Assembly (NCBI RefSeq): GCF_007301515.1
Contig: NZ_CP041666.1
Coordinates: 2,294,001-2,358,000 of the forward strand
DNA: 64,000 bases
Direction: 5' to 3'
Origin: Radiobacillus deserti
Lineage (GTDB): Bacteria > Bacillota > Bacilli > Bacillales > Amphibacillaceae
Both the position numbers and the translations under genes were made by a program. This document shows positions 31,862 through 40,868 of this stretch, one piece after another. Numbering within the stretch: position 1 is the stretch's first letter; every line of letters begins with the position of its first letter. A model generated the notes under the pieces. The model made no database searches, was not told the origin of the DNA, and saw only the letters and a program-made list of their open reading frames with translations.

Positions 31862-32470
31862 CTAAAATACGAAGGCTTGTCCTGCCTCATATTGATTATC
31901 TAATACATAAATTCCTTTTTCTTTTGGAGCATTTGGTAGACCTAACTCTTTCATCGAACAAATCATTCCATGAGAATCGACGCCACGTAGCTGGGTTGGT
32001 TTAATTTCCATTCCACTTGGCATCACAGCACCAACCTTGGCAACCACTACTTTTTGCCCTTGATCAATGTTTGGAGCACCACAGACGATTTGCAGAGTTT
32101 CATCTCCAACATCAACCTGACAAACACTTAGCTTATCCGCATTTTCATGCTGTTGTTTCTCTTTAACATATCCTACAACGAACTTAGGACTGAAGTCTAA
32201 GCCGGATCCATCTTCTATCCCATTCGTTTGAAACGCTTTTTCCAATTCAGTTGCTACCTCTTTATCTACTGGTACTTCATTTAATTTCTCTACATTCGAA
32301 AAATATCCGGAGGCATTAAATATATTATAGCCTAGCAATGACTTATCGTTCGTATTAATAATTTTTACAATATCCCCATATCTCTCAAACGTTGTTTCAT
32401 TGCGCTCGCCTTGTTTCACAGGAATAATAAGAACATCCCCAATTCCTTTTTCATTGTAAAACATATTCAT
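31862..32470 (-). CDS. ytpR: YtpR, tRNA-binding-domain protein
   Basis: 202 residues with an EMAP/PheT-like OB-fold in the C-terminal half (ADKLSVCQVDVGDETLQIVC region, GAPNIDQGQKVVVAKVG, LRGVDSHGMICS), the same domain found at the N-terminus of the PheRS beta subunit. Free-standing YtpR has no settled function; tRNA binding is inferred. Its ATG overlaps the ytpQ stop (ATGA). Last gene of the ytpP-ytpQ-ytpR group. Confidence 0.88.
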   Translation of the reverse strand: MNMFYNEKGIGDVLIIPVKQGERNETTFERYGDIVKIINTNDKSLLGYNIFNASGYFSNVEKLNEVPVDKEVATELEKAFQTNGIEDGSGLDFSPKFVVGYVKEKQQHENADKLSVCQVDVGDETLQIVCGAPNIDQGQKVVVAKVGAVMPSGMEIKPTQLRGVDSHGMICSMKELGLPNAPKEKGIYVLDNQYEAGQAFVF

Positions 32471-33294
32471 TTTTCGTCATCCTTTCTTGAATCGTTAGCA
32501 GGTCGGTTTTTCGCTAGAATAAAGACTGGTTCTAATTTTTTATCTTCGTATATAAATGGAAGGGACGTAATCGGTACACGTCCTTCCGCGAAAAACTTCA
32601 TCGTCATTTGGGCTAGTATGTCGTACCCCGTTTTATTCTGAATATCTGCAAAAATAAGCACATCCTGATGGGGGACCGCAACCGCCAGTTCTCCTTTACT
32701 ATTGGCCTTCATCTCTTCTAGAAGTGATTCGTTTAAAATTCTACTTGCATCGTATCCGTCTTGGGATGCAATAAAGTAAAAATCGTTATCCGCAACCTGA
32801 TCATGTTTCGATTTATTTTCCAATGATCGCACATTGAACGTGGAGATTTCCTTTATTCTATCCAACGTCCATCCTTCTGCTTCTAACATTTCTTCCTCTA
32901 AAAGCTTGTAAGAAGTCCCCAAGTCTAACGCATAATATATTCTCGTTTCTGCCGTATGTTCAGAAAAAAGAAGCTTTTTTCCTGCCTTCGTCTTTCTCGG
33001 AAAGGAAGTAGCACGAATTACCGGAAATATATAACGCTCTTGTCCAGTTAATTCATGGGTTTCATTCATCACTTTAAGAGCTTCAGAGACATGGTATTGT
33101 AACTCATCAAGAGCTGCTTCTCCTCGCACTTCATATTTCGCAATTACGTTTGGGATAGAAATGGATATTCCTTGTCCGGATTCTTTCCATTCCACACGAA
33201 ATTTGTCCTTATCACGATTAAATGATGTACGCCATTCACTATTATGGAAACGCTCTTCTAGCTTTTTTTTCATTTTAATACTATTCATTTTCAT
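32467..33294 (-). CDS. ytpQ: YtpQ, DUF1444 (UPF0354) protein
   Basis: 275 residues of the DUF1444 family, recognised from conserved stretches (IFPVIRATSFP, IYYALDLGTSYKLL, VPHQDVLIFADIQN) and from its place between ytpP and ytpR. Biochemical role unknown. The start is taken as ATG 33294, 8 bases after AGAGGTGG; a GTG four codons earlier falls on that ribosome site. Confidence 0.86.
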   Translation of the reverse strand: MKMNSIKMKKKLEERFHNSEWRTSFNRDKDKFRVEWKESGQGISISIPNVIAKYEVRGEAALDELQYHVSEALKVMNETHELTGQERYIFPVIRATSFPRKTKAGKKLLFSEHTAETRIYYALDLGTSYKLLEEEMLEAEGWTLDRIKEISTFNVRSLENKSKHDQVADNDFYFIASQDGYDASRILNESLLEEMKANSKGELAVAVPHQDVLIFADIQNKTGYDILAQMTMKFFAEGRVPITSLPFIYEDKKLEPVFILAKNRPANDSRKDDEK

Positions 33295-33361
33295 TATTTC
33301 ATCCACCTCTTGGAAGAAGTTAATCCACGTGCTATTTTAGCATTAATGAACTTAATATAAA

Positions 33362-33391
33362 AGAAATCCCCTTCCGCATGGAAAGGGGCTC
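33362..33391 (-). terminator. Terminator after ytpP
   Basis: Minus-strand stem AGCCCCTTTCC/GGAAGGGGATT followed by TCTTTT, between ytpP and ytpQ. It suggests that ytpQR may also have their own promoter. Confidence 0.7.
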
Positions 33392-33395
33392 TATT

Positions 33396-33704
33396 TTATA
33401 AAAGGGAGTCGATAAACGTTTCAATCTCTTCTCGTGTTTTTCGATCTTTGCTAACAAAACGTCCAACCTCTTCCCCTTGATGAAATCCGATAAAGCTTGG
33501 GATTCCAAATACATCATATTCGCGACATATCTCTATAAATTGATCACGATCTACATGAACAAAGGTGTATTCAGAATACTTTTGCTCTAAATCTGGCAAA
33601 AATGGGTCAATAAAATGGCAATCTGGACACCAATCTGCAGAAAACATCAATAGTACTTTATCTTTCTTTAGAAGTCCTTGAAGTTGTTCCTCTGATTCTA
33701 ACAT
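33396..33704 (-). CDS. ytpP: YtpP, thioredoxin-like protein
   Basis: A 102-residue thioredoxin-fold protein with the active site FSADWCPDCHF and cis-Pro region FGIPSFIGF. YtpP-type proteins reduce disulfides, including CoA mixed disulfides in some Bacillus. The start is ambiguous: ATG 33704 (MLESEEQL) matches the family N-terminus and has AAGG seven bases upstream, while ATG 33731 is nine codons longer, overlaps the upstream gene's stop by 8 bp and lacks a good ribosome site. Confidence 0.88.
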   Translation of the reverse strand: MLESEEQLQGLLKKDKVLLMFSADWCPDCHFIDPFLPDLEQKYSEYTFVHVDRDQFIEICREYDVFGIPSFIGFHQGEEVGRFVSKDRKTREEIETFIDSLL

Positions 33705-33723
33705 TAACATGCCTTGCACCGCC

Positions 33724-34758
33724 TTATTCATAGTTAATTCTCATATCACCTGGCTGTATCCATCCTCGTCTTCTTAGCCATTCAGACAAAAGAAGGCTAA
33801 CAAGAGCAGGTCCAATGATGTGTAACAATAACACCAGCCACAATACAGGGAGTGTAAATCCCATTGATTCAAACGTCATGATTTGTCCGACAAAACCAGC
33901 TGTTCCCATCCCTGCACCTAAAGAGTTATTCTCCATTTCAAAATATACAGTGGCTAAGGGAGCAAATACGAGACCCGCTATCGTCGGTGGTAAGAGTATT
34001 ATTGGTTTCTGGATGATATTTGCCACTTGAAGCATAGAAGTACCTATTCCTTGTGCGAGAAATCCACCTAATCCATTGTCTCGGTAACTAGAAACTGCAA
34101 ACCCGATCATTTGTGACGCGCATCCAATTGTTGCTGCCCCAGCTGCAATTCCACTTAAATCAAGCATAATAGCAATAGCTGCACTCGAAATTGGTGCTGT
34201 TAAAGCCCATCCCATTAACACTGCAACAATAATCCCCATTATAAACGGCTGTTGCTCGGTTGACCAATTAATTATACTTCCAAACCAAGTCATGAAGTTG
34301 TTAATTGGTGGACCAATAAATGTTCCAACGATAAACCCAACTGCAATGGTAACAAATGGCGTTAATAAAATATCCACTCGCGTTTGCTTATAGATCAATT
34401 TCCCAAACTCTGTGGCAAGGACTGCAGTCACATAGCTTCCCGCTGGTCCTCCTAGTTCCGCTCCGAATGCTCCAGCATATAGAGCAGAGAACAAAACTAA
34501 CGGTGGAGCTTTTAGACCATATGCAATCGCAACTCCAATGGCTCCTCCCATTACTTTTGTATCCATGGCGTAGCTTCCCATATCCACTAACGCTGTTTGT
34601 ACAGAGACTGGAACAAAGCCTAGCTGTTCTCCTAATGTCTTAATAATCAATCCAATAATTAAAGAAGAAAAAAGACCTAATGCCATAAAGCTTAAAGCTG
34701 TAATAAAATATTCTCTTGGTGACAACGAGATACCTTTCTTATGTAAAAATGCAATCAC
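33724..34758 (-). CDS. EIIC-like membrane protein (PTS_EIIC_2 family)
   Basis: 344 residues with about nine to ten hydrophobic segments and the small-residue-rich loops of the PTS_EIIC_2 family (SYAMDTKVMGGAIGVAIAYG, GAELGGPAGSYVTAVLATE, SSAAIAIMLDLSGIAAGAA). The phosphotransferase IIA and IIB domains are not encoded nearby, so it may be a transporter of unknown substrate that does not use the PTS. The start is GTG 34758 behind GGGGGG; an ATG seven codons earlier overlaps that site. It is followed closely by ytpP. Confidence 0.8.
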   Translation of the reverse strand: MIAFLHKKGISLSPREYFITALSFMALGLFSSLIIGLIIKTLGEQLGFVPVSVQTALVDMGSYAMDTKVMGGAIGVAIAYGLKAPPLVLFSALYAGAFGAELGGPAGSYVTAVLATEFGKLIYKQTRVDILLTPFVTIAVGFIVGTFIGPPINNFMTWFGSIINWSTEQQPFIMGIIVAVLMGWALTAPISSAAIAIMLDLSGIAAGAATIGCASQMIGFAVSSYRDNGLGGFLAQGIGTSMLQVANIIQKPIILLPPTIAGLVFAPLATVYFEMENNSLGAGMGTAGFVGQIMTFESMGFTLPVLWLVLLLHIIGPALVSLLLSEWLRRRGWIQPGDMRINYE

Positions 34759-34938
34759 TGTACAAGTCCCCCCTATCATAGTAATACAACAAACTCATCA
34801 ATATGTTACACAATGCCGCCCTTGAAGACAAATTTAGTTTTTTAAAAATTTTCTTGAAGTTCAAATTGTTTTTTTGTTGAAAATTCTCTATAATTGTTGC
34901 ATTAGAGAAAATTTTGTCATTCATTATTCTCTGATTAA

Positions 34939-34946
34939 TCCGATAA
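34939..34946 (+). promoter_or_regulatory. Possible sigma-D -10 element before the chemoreceptor gene
   Basis: TCCGATAA matches the sigma-D -10 GCCGATAA in 7 of 8 positions, 30 bp before the ATG. The -35 (TAAA) is not convincing at 14-16 bp, so this is tentative. The surrounding AT-rich leader has several short ATTCTCT/AGAGAAT inversions. Confidence 0.35.
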
Positions 34947-34976
34947 AAAAAGAGAATCATTAAAGGGGGAGTCAAA

Positions 34977-37382
34977 ATGAAATCCATTCGAAGTCGTGTA
35001 CGGTTAATCCTAGTGCTAGCTGTCACAAGTTTAGTCGTTTTAACAGTATTTGCATTTATATTTATGAATCAACAAAAAAACTGGTCAGAAAAACGTAATA
35101 CTGTAGAAGAAGCCTTAGTACATAGCAGTGAAGTTGAAACGGAAATGGCGTTAACTCGAATCAAGGAACAAACCTTCTTTTCTAATCCTTCCGAAGAAAA
35201 TGCAGAGGCGCTTAAAAAGTCCATTGCCAATGTAAAGTCTTTAGCCTCAAAATATGCGGATGAATTATCCAGCAACAAGGAAATTTCTGATAATTTTCTG
35301 CTCATTGAAAAAAGTGCCACCACCTATGAAAAACAAATTGACCCTATGGTAAACATGTTCCGGATGATTGGTTTTACAGAAGATCAAGGTCTCAACAAAT
35401 ACATAGATGAGTCTTATACGAGTCTTCAAGGAATAATTAATGATTATAATAATCCGAATCTAACAAACGCCTTAATGAACGTTAAAATACAAGAACAAGA
35501 ATATTTAGAGGCTGGGGATTCAGAAAAAAATAACTTCGATACCGCTGTAAGAGATTTCACAAGATTAGTTACAGATTCAGATATTTCCAAAGATCAAAAA
35601 AGTGAAATCGATGCATCCTTATTAAAGTATCAACAAAACGTTAACACGATTACATCTACCCAAACACAAGCACAGGCTATTACAAACTCTTTTGAAAATG
35701 TAGCTGCAAACGTCGGTAAAATCATTTCGGATGTTGGAGTAAGTGCTGAAAAGATGAACAAGAATATCCAAGAAGATCAAGCAGCAGCATTGAGATGGCT
35801 TACCATTTCATTTATTGCTATCGGTGTACTAGCATTAGGGATCATGGTAGGAACGGGGATTATTCTTATTCGATCCATCTCAAAATCTGTTAATCAATTA
35901 AAAACAGGTGCTCAAATCATCGGAGATGGTGACTTGTCCTATCGCGTATCGGTAGATTCAAAAGACGAGATGGCTGAGATTGGTTCTACCTTTAATCAAA
36001 TGGCGAGCCGTATGGAAGCTTCCATGCTTAAAGTAAAAGAAGCTTCTAATGTGTTAGGTAGTTCATCTTCTAACCTAGCTGCTGTTTCAGAACAAACCAC
36101 TGCACAAGCAGAGGAAGTATCGGAAGCTATTAATCAGGTTGCGACAGGTTCTCAAAACCAAGCTTATCAAATTGAACAAAGCACACAACTAATCCAAGAT
36201 GTATCAGAAGCTATTCAAGTAACACGTGTAGCTGCTGAGGATATATCAGGAAAACTCGAAGGGGCCGAAAACGAAGGGAAATCAGGCTTAGATACTGTTC
36301 ATAAACTTGAGGATACCTCCAGTAATTTTATTCAACTTGCTGCCCATTTAAGTAATGAAGTTTTGCAAGCAGCCGCACAATCAAAAGATATTACAACTAT
36401 CGTTTCTGCTATCGAAGAAATTGCTGACAGCACAAACCTTCTCGCTTTGAATGCAGCCATTGAATCCGCGCGAGCGGGAGAAAGTGGTCGAGGATTTGCT
36501 GTTGTAGCAGATGAGGTTAGAAAACTTGCTGAGCGCTCTAAGACAGAAGCACAGGAAATTCATCAGCTCGTTAACCATATGTATAAGCAAATGAATAATT
36601 TATCAGAGGAAGCTAATAAATTTACAAGCTATCAAGAAACACAAGAAGAAGCAGTAGCCTTAACAAAGGACGCGTTTAACCGTATTGTACAAAACATTTA
36701 CGAAATGAATGAAAAGATTGAAGAAGTAAGACATTCTATTCAAAACGTGGATGGAGTAAATGAACATCTGAAAGAAGCCCTTCATTCCATAAGTGTTATT
36801 TCGGAAGAATCTGTTGCAACTGCTGAAGAAGTAGCTGCATCGAGTGAAACTCAATCTCAATCTATTGAAGAAGTGAACCAAGCTGCTCTAGATCTTCAAG
36901 CTCTATCTCAAGAATTAGAAGCTGAAGTTAGTCAATTCAAATTAAATGCCAATAGAGAAGAAGAGTTTGATAGCTCTTCCGAATTCGTTGAAGAAGTAGA
37001 AGAACAGCAAGATAACAGCTCCGAAGAAATCGTTGAACACGACATTCTCGAAGAAAGTAATGATGTTAACGGATCCCTCGATTTTAATGAAGACGAGAAT
37101 ATCGAACATGAGGAGACTTCCCATTCACAGAACGTGGATTCTATTGGACAAAATGGAGAAGACCTTGAATCTACTTTAGAGAACAAGATAGAAGAACATG
37201 AAAATTATAGTGAAGTTTATAATGATGAACGTGATGAAGAAAACGAAATAAGTCCAACAGAGAACACAACTGAAGAGGTTCAAGAAGATGAAGAGAAAAC
37301 AGATTCAACGGAATCAGATGAATCTGGTGAGTCGGAGAATCAAGAACTTCACGTAGATGATGAAGTAAACAACAACAAATAA
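34977..37382 (+). CDS. Methyl-accepting chemotaxis protein with long acidic C-terminal tail
   Basis: Transmembrane chemoreceptor that controls CheA. 801 residues: TM1 (about 8-30), a helical extracytoplasmic sensor (about 32-270), TM2 (about 274-298), HAMP (about 300-350), and a signalling domain whose hairpin tip reads STNLLALNAAIESARAGE (near 485-500). After the last coiled-coil residues (about 650) comes roughly 147 residues made almost wholly of Glu, Asp, Ser and Asn, ending in VDDEVNNNK. Typical receptors end soon after the methylation helix, and no CheR-binding pentapeptide is seen. The start ATG follows AAAGGGGGAG. Single gene with a strong terminator. Confidence 0.92.
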   Translation: MKSIRSRVRLILVLAVTSLVVLTVFAFIFMNQQKNWSEKRNTVEEALVHSSEVETEMALTRIKEQTFFSNPSEENAEALKKSIANVKSLASKYADELSSNKEISDNFLLIEKSATTYEKQIDPMVNMFRMIGFTEDQGLNKYIDESYTSLQGIINDYNNPNLTNALMNVKIQEQEYLEAGDSEKNNFDTAVRDFTRLVTDSDISKDQKSEIDASLLKYQQNVNTITSTQTQAQAITNSFENVAANVGKIISDVGVSAEKMNKNIQEDQAAALRWLTISFIAIGVLALGIMVGTGIILIRSISKSVNQLKTGAQIIGDGDLSYRVSVDSKDEMAEIGSTFNQMASRMEASMLKVKEASNVLGSSSSNLAAVSEQTTAQAEEVSEAINQVATGSQNQAYQIEQSTQLIQDVSEAIQVTRVAAEDISGKLEGAENEGKSGLDTVHKLEDTSSNFIQLAAHLSNEVLQAAAQSKDITTIVSAIEEIADSTNLLALNAAIESARAGESGRGFAVVADEVRKLAERSKTEAQEIHQLVNHMYKQMNNLSEEANKFTSYQETQEEAVALTKDAFNRIVQNIYEMNEKIEEVRHSIQNVDGVNEHLKEALHSISVISEESVATAEEVAASSETQSQSIEEVNQAALDLQALSQELEAEVSQFKLNANREEEFDSSSEFVEEVEEQQDNSSEEIVEHDILEESNDVNGSLDFNEDENIEHEETSHSQNVDSIGQNGEDLESTLENKIEEHENYSEVYNDERDEENEISPTENTTEEVQEDEEKTDSTESDESGESENQELHVDDEVNNNK

Positions 37383-37383
37383 A

Positions 37384-37420
37384 AAAATGGGCAGTTCACG
37401 ATGAACTGCCCATTTTTTTA
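37384..37420. terminator. Bidirectional terminator, chemoreceptor/lipoprotein
   Basis: 13-bp perfect stem AATGGGCAGTTCA/TGAACTGCCCATT with A- and T-tracts on both sides, serving both convergent genes. Confidence 0.9.
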
Positions 37421-37939
37421 TTCCTGTTCTGTATTTTGTAATGAGTTGGCCATCACCATCATATCCTTTGCACTTTGCTCGATATTCCCTTTAGATGTAA
37501 TGGTTGTTATTTTCACACCACCAACCCCTATTTGAAGCTCATAATCGTCCTCATTAGAAACGATTCGTAAATAGCCGAATTTATCTTCCTTTTCAAATGT
37601 TTTTAATAACAAAGGATTTTCGATAGTAGACGCTTCTTTATAATTCAATTGGCTAGTGAGTTCTTCTAATGCATTATAAAATAAAATGTAAGTCTGCTTT
37701 CCATCTTCTAAAATAACATTACTAGATTCTTGCTCCGCAATTTCTAGGTGTTTAGGTATGTAAAGCGAGAAGCCTTCCATCTCTTGATTGGGTTCTTTCC
37801 CCTTTTCATTAAACGTCTCTTCCACTACAGCCTCCGTACTCTTTATAACTTCCTTTTCCGATTTCAAGCTACAACCAGCTAAAAAAAAGAAAGCGATTCC
37901 TATAAAAAGTAGGATAGTAAGTTTCGTTCCCTTCACCAT
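37418..37939 (-). CDS. Predicted lipoprotein of unknown function
   Basis: 173 residues with a lipoprotein signal (basic start, hydrophobic core, lipobox FLAGC, Cys23), so probably anchored to the outer face of the membrane. The mature part is about 150 hydrophilic residues with no motif I recognise. The start ATG at 37939 follows GGGGGAAG. It is divergent from ytoQ; TTGTCA and TATAGT spaced 18 bp lie upstream as a possible promoter. Confidence 0.8.
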   Translation of the reverse strand: MVKGTKLTILLFIGIAFFFLAGCSLKSEKEVIKSTEAVVEETFNEKGKEPNQEMEGFSLYIPKHLEIAEQESSNVILEDGKQTYILFYNALEELTSQLNYKEASTIENPLLLKTFEKEDKFGYLRIVSNEDDYELQIGVGGVKITTITSKGNIEQSAKDMMVMANSLQNTEQE

Positions 37940-38029
37940 ACTTCCCCCTGAATCCATATAGTCCTTTATTCCCTATTAACTATATACTATGCCTCCAAGC
38001 TTTGACAAGTTTCGCACTAATCACATACT

Positions 38030-38058
38030 TTGTCGTGTACTACCAAAGTCGATATAAT
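38030..38058 (+). promoter_or_regulatory. Probable ytoQ promoter
   Basis: TTGTCG (38030-38035), 17-bp spacer, TATAAT (38053-38058), about 30 bp before the ytoQ start. Confidence 0.65.
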
Positions 38059-38090
38059 GATAAAAGAAGATAAGTGAAGGAGGAGACTAC

Positions 38091-38531
38091 ATGAGACTTA
38101 CGGTTTACTTAGCTGGGCAAATTCATGACAATTGGCGTGAAGAGATAAAAGAAAAAGCGAAAAAGTTAGACTTACCTTTAGATTTTGTTGGCCCACAAGA
38201 AAATCATGAACTTTCCGATCAAATTGGAGAACAGATTCTTGGTAAGCAACCTAGCGCATATTACCGAGACGATGCAGCATCTGATATAAATAACTTTCGA
38301 ACGGAAGTCCTTATGAAAAAAGCGGATATCGTTATTGCTTTATTTGGAGAATCGTACAAGCAGTGGAATACAGCAATGGACACAACAACTGCGATAACCC
38401 TTCAGAAGCCAACAATAATAATTCGACCAGAATCATTAATTCATCCGTTAAAGGAGCTATCAAACAAAGCAAACGTAACCGTGGAAACGTTGGATCAAGC
38501 ATTAAATGTTATTCAATATATTTACAAGTAA
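38091..38531 (+). CDS. ytoQ: YtoQ family protein
   Basis: 146 residues matching B. subtilis YtoQ (LTVYLAGQIHDNWRE, LDFVGPQENHELSD, RDDAASDINNFRTEVLM region). The fold resembles nucleoside deoxyribosyltransferases (the YLAGQI start and the R..D..A.DI..FR stretch), but no activity is established. The start ATG follows AAGGAGGAG. Single gene, with a terminator shared with the convergent DUF84 gene. Confidence 0.87.
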   Translation: MRLTVYLAGQIHDNWREEIKEKAKKLDLPLDFVGPQENHELSDQIGEQILGKQPSAYYRDDAASDINNFRTEVLMKKADIVIALFGESYKQWNTAMDTTTAITLQKPTIIIRPESLIHPLKELSNKANVTVETLDQALNVIQYIYK

Positions 38532-38533
38532 GC

Positions 38534-38562
38534 AAAAAAGCACGCTAGCTGCGTGCTTTTTT
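38534..38562. terminator. Bidirectional terminator ytoQ/DUF84
   Basis: Arms AAAAAAGCACGC/GCGTGCTTTTTT with loop TAGCT; the last codons of the DUF84 gene lie inside it. Confidence 0.88.
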
Positions 38563-39072
38563 ACTCAATTGATATTGACCTTTCAAAATGTGTAAAACAT
38601 GAGAAAACATTTGATCACGGGTTACCTGACCATCGGTAAAAATGCCAACAGCTCCTTCTTTTTTTCGTGCGTTCTGTTTATTCGTATATTGATCCATTAA
38701 ATCCCCAAGCTCTTGCCCTTCCCTTAAAGGTTGCTTAAATACTTCCGGAAGCGGAAAGCGAGCGCCCGCTGCAATATAAAGTTCTCCTGTCTCGTCTACT
38801 AAGGCTCCCCAGTTACAAATAAATACCTGATTGTGAAACTCCATTACGCCGCCTTCTAACCCGATTCCTAAAACACCATCTTCTCTTGCAGCACAAGCCT
38901 TCGCTCGATTTATAGCTCCCTCTAATGTTTCTTCATCAGAAAGAGGTTGTGCAGAGACTAAACTAGGTACATCTTGTGGATAAACCGTCGATTCCGTAAA
39001 TACTGATTCAACTGCAATAATTTTGGCAGGATTTTCCGACCCAACATATATGCTCTTCTGTTTCATGTTCAT
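38545..39072 (-). CDS. DUF84 inosine/xanthosine triphosphatase family protein
   Basis: 175 residues of the YjjX-like ITPase/XTPase family: IYVGSENPAKIIAVE at the N-terminus, GIGLEGGVM with the metal-binding acidic residue, and EGAVGIFTDGQVTRDQMFSHVL. These enzymes remove deaminated purine nucleotides. The start ATG at 39072 overlaps the stop of the upstream peptidase gene by one base (TAATG); another ATG two codons on is possible. Ribosome-site sequence is poor, so translation probably depends on coupling. Confidence 0.85.
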   Translation of the reverse strand: MNMKQKSIYVGSENPAKIIAVESVFTESTVYPQDVPSLVSAQPLSDEETLEGAINRAKACAAREDGVLGIGLEGGVMEFHNQVFICNWGALVDETGELYIAAGARFPLPEVFKQPLREGQELGDLMDQYTNKQNARKKEGAVGIFTDGQVTRDQMFSHVLHILKGQYQLSKKARS

Positions 39073-40140
39073 TACCCGTTATTTCGGATTTGATCCACTG
39101 TGTTTTGATCTGTTGTTCTGATTAGCTTCAGTAGTAATTCTTTTGCAGCAGCGTAATCATCTACATGGATAATCGAACCATGTGTATGAATATAACGAGA
39201 ACATATTCCGATTACTGCAGAAGGCACACCTTCATTGGACAAATGAACACGTCCAGCATCTGTTCCACCTTGAGAAATAAAATATTGATATGGGATATGA
39301 TTGGATTCTGCTGTATCTAGAATGAATTCACGCATGCCTTTATGAGTAATCATCGAACGGTCGAATATACGGAGTAATGCTCCTTTTCCTAATTGACCGA
39401 ATTCTTTATCATCCCCAGACATATCATTAGCCGGTGAAGCATCCAATGCATAGAAAAATATCTGGTTTAATCATATTAGCGGCTACCTGCGCTCCTCTTA
39501 GTCCAACTTCCTCTTGGACTGTAGCACCGGAATATAAATCGTTTGGTACTGTTTCATCTTTTAGTTCTTTTAACAATTCTAGAGAAAGTCCACAACCATA
39601 ACGGTTATCCCATGCTTTTGCTAGAATTTTTTTATTATTTGCCATCGGCGTGAACGGTGTAACTGGTAAAATTGGTTGTCCTGGTTTTACTCCGATGTTT
39701 TTCGCATCCTCTTCACTATCTGCTCCGATATCGATAAGCATGTTCTTCAATTCCATTGGTTTTGCTCGTTGCGCTTCGGTTAAATTATGTGGTGGGATAG
39801 ATCCGATAACCCCGATAACCGGCCCATTATCTGTTATAATTTGAACACGCTGTGCCAATAAGACCTGACTCCACCATCCACCTAATGTTTGAAAGCGAAT
39901 CATTCCGTTTTTGGTGATTTGTGTGACCATAAACCCTACTTCATCCATGTGGCCAGCAACCATAACTTTAGGACCGGTACCTTTTTTATGCCCAAACACT
40001 CCACCTAATCGATCTTGTACAATTTCATCTGAATACTTTTCTAACTCCCCTTTTAAAAAGGCTCTTACTTGATGCTCATTCCCAGGTGCTCCTGGTAATT
40101 CAGTTAATGTTTTAAATAAATCCAATGTTGCTTGATTCAT
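39072..40140 (-). pseudogene. ytoP: M42 family metallopeptidase (YtoP-like), interrupted by a frameshift
   Basis: A dinuclear-metal aminopeptidase of about 355 residues encoded in two frames. The first part runs from ATG 40140 (behind GGAGG) to a stop near 39427 and holds MVAGHMDEVGF, AWDNRYGCG and GATVQEEVGLRGAQ; the second continues in the next frame with the metal/substrate residues DASPANDMSG, SQGGTDAGRVH and RYIHTHGSIIHVDDY. Deleting one base from the five-base homopolymer at 39454-39458 joins them as DIFYALDASPAND, the expected sequence. All motifs are otherwise intact, so a sequencing error or very recent mutation is likelier than old decay. Confidence 0.88.
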
Positions 40141-40295
40141 ATATGTATTCCTCCAATTATGTTGGCTTGTTATAATTTTATCGAATGTCACGAGTTGTTT
40201 CCACTTAAATACCTTTTTGAGATATATCTTAATTGTTTTCTATTTTTCACGGAATTAGGTATACTAGTAACAAACAATAAAAAGAGGTGAAAGGT

Positions 40296-40610
40296 ATGAA
40301 ATGGAGTAGACTTCTTGTAGCAGCTGGTATAGGTGCATTAGTTGGATATGTTGTGAGAGAGCAAGTCAATACAACAACCTCTTATTCGCCAGAAAAGGCC
40401 TTAAATTCCGCGAAAGAAGCATTTCGTAAAGAAGGGCCAATAAGTGGATCTTGGATATATATGAAACCAAAAGAACTAGTAAAAAACGGACTTACGTATA
40501 GTGTTTATCACGGTGGAATCACGAGAACCATTGAGGGACAAGATAAACCATTTGAATTCTATGTAGATGCCCATACAGGAACCATTGTCGAGGTAGCCGA
40601 ATCCGCATAA
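40296..40610 (+). CDS. ytzB: YtzB-like small PepSY-domain protein
   Basis: 104 residues: a short N-terminal membrane segment (LLVAAGIGALVGYVV) and a PepSY-like module ending FEFYVDAHTGTIVEVAESA. PepSY domains often inhibit peptidases or bind peptides; the adjacent divergent gene encodes a peptidase, as in B. subtilis. The start ATG at 40296 follows AGAGGTG; the in-frame GTG three codons earlier is part of that site. Confidence 0.82.
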   Translation: MKWSRLLVAAGIGALVGYVVREQVNTTTSYSPEKALNSAKEAFRKEGPISGSWIYMKPKELVKNGLTYSVYHGGITRTIEGQDKPFEFYVDAHTGTIVEVAESA

Positions 40611-40616
40611 TACATA

Positions 40617-40855
40617 GATGATGGGACAAAAGTATAGTAAAGCAATGAAAAAACGAACAATTATAAATAGTGCCTATACCCCGCTCCGGAAATATACGAC
40701 GCTTTCCGCGGACGGCTGGTGAGCCTCCACGTGCTGACGCACTGTGGGGTCTCACCGATGCCTTTTTTCCCGCTGGAGTCTGCGTATATATCCGGAGCTA
40801 GTATAGGCTGTTGTTCGGCTTTTCGGCTCATCCTTTTCCGTGATGTCCCAGCCTC
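40617..40855. repeat. Structured intergenic repeat, copy 2
   Basis: Second copy of the element at 11392-11626, same orientation, similar throughout with scattered substitutions and a few indels. It has terminal inversion (TGGGACA at 40622 and TGTCCCA at 40844) and inner inverted blocks (GCCTATACC..CTCCGGAAATATAC against GTATATATCCGGAGCTAGTATAGGC). It lies between convergent ytzB and trmB and could serve as their terminator, or be a mobile or RNA element. Open frames inside are by-products of its GC-rich centre. Confidence 0.85.
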
Positions 40856-40868
40856 TTTTCTCATTTTA

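Noticed and set aside
39072..40140. Two separate peptidase genes instead of one interrupted gene
   Set aside because: The halves are complementary parts of a single M42 fold and join exactly after removal of one homopolymer base.
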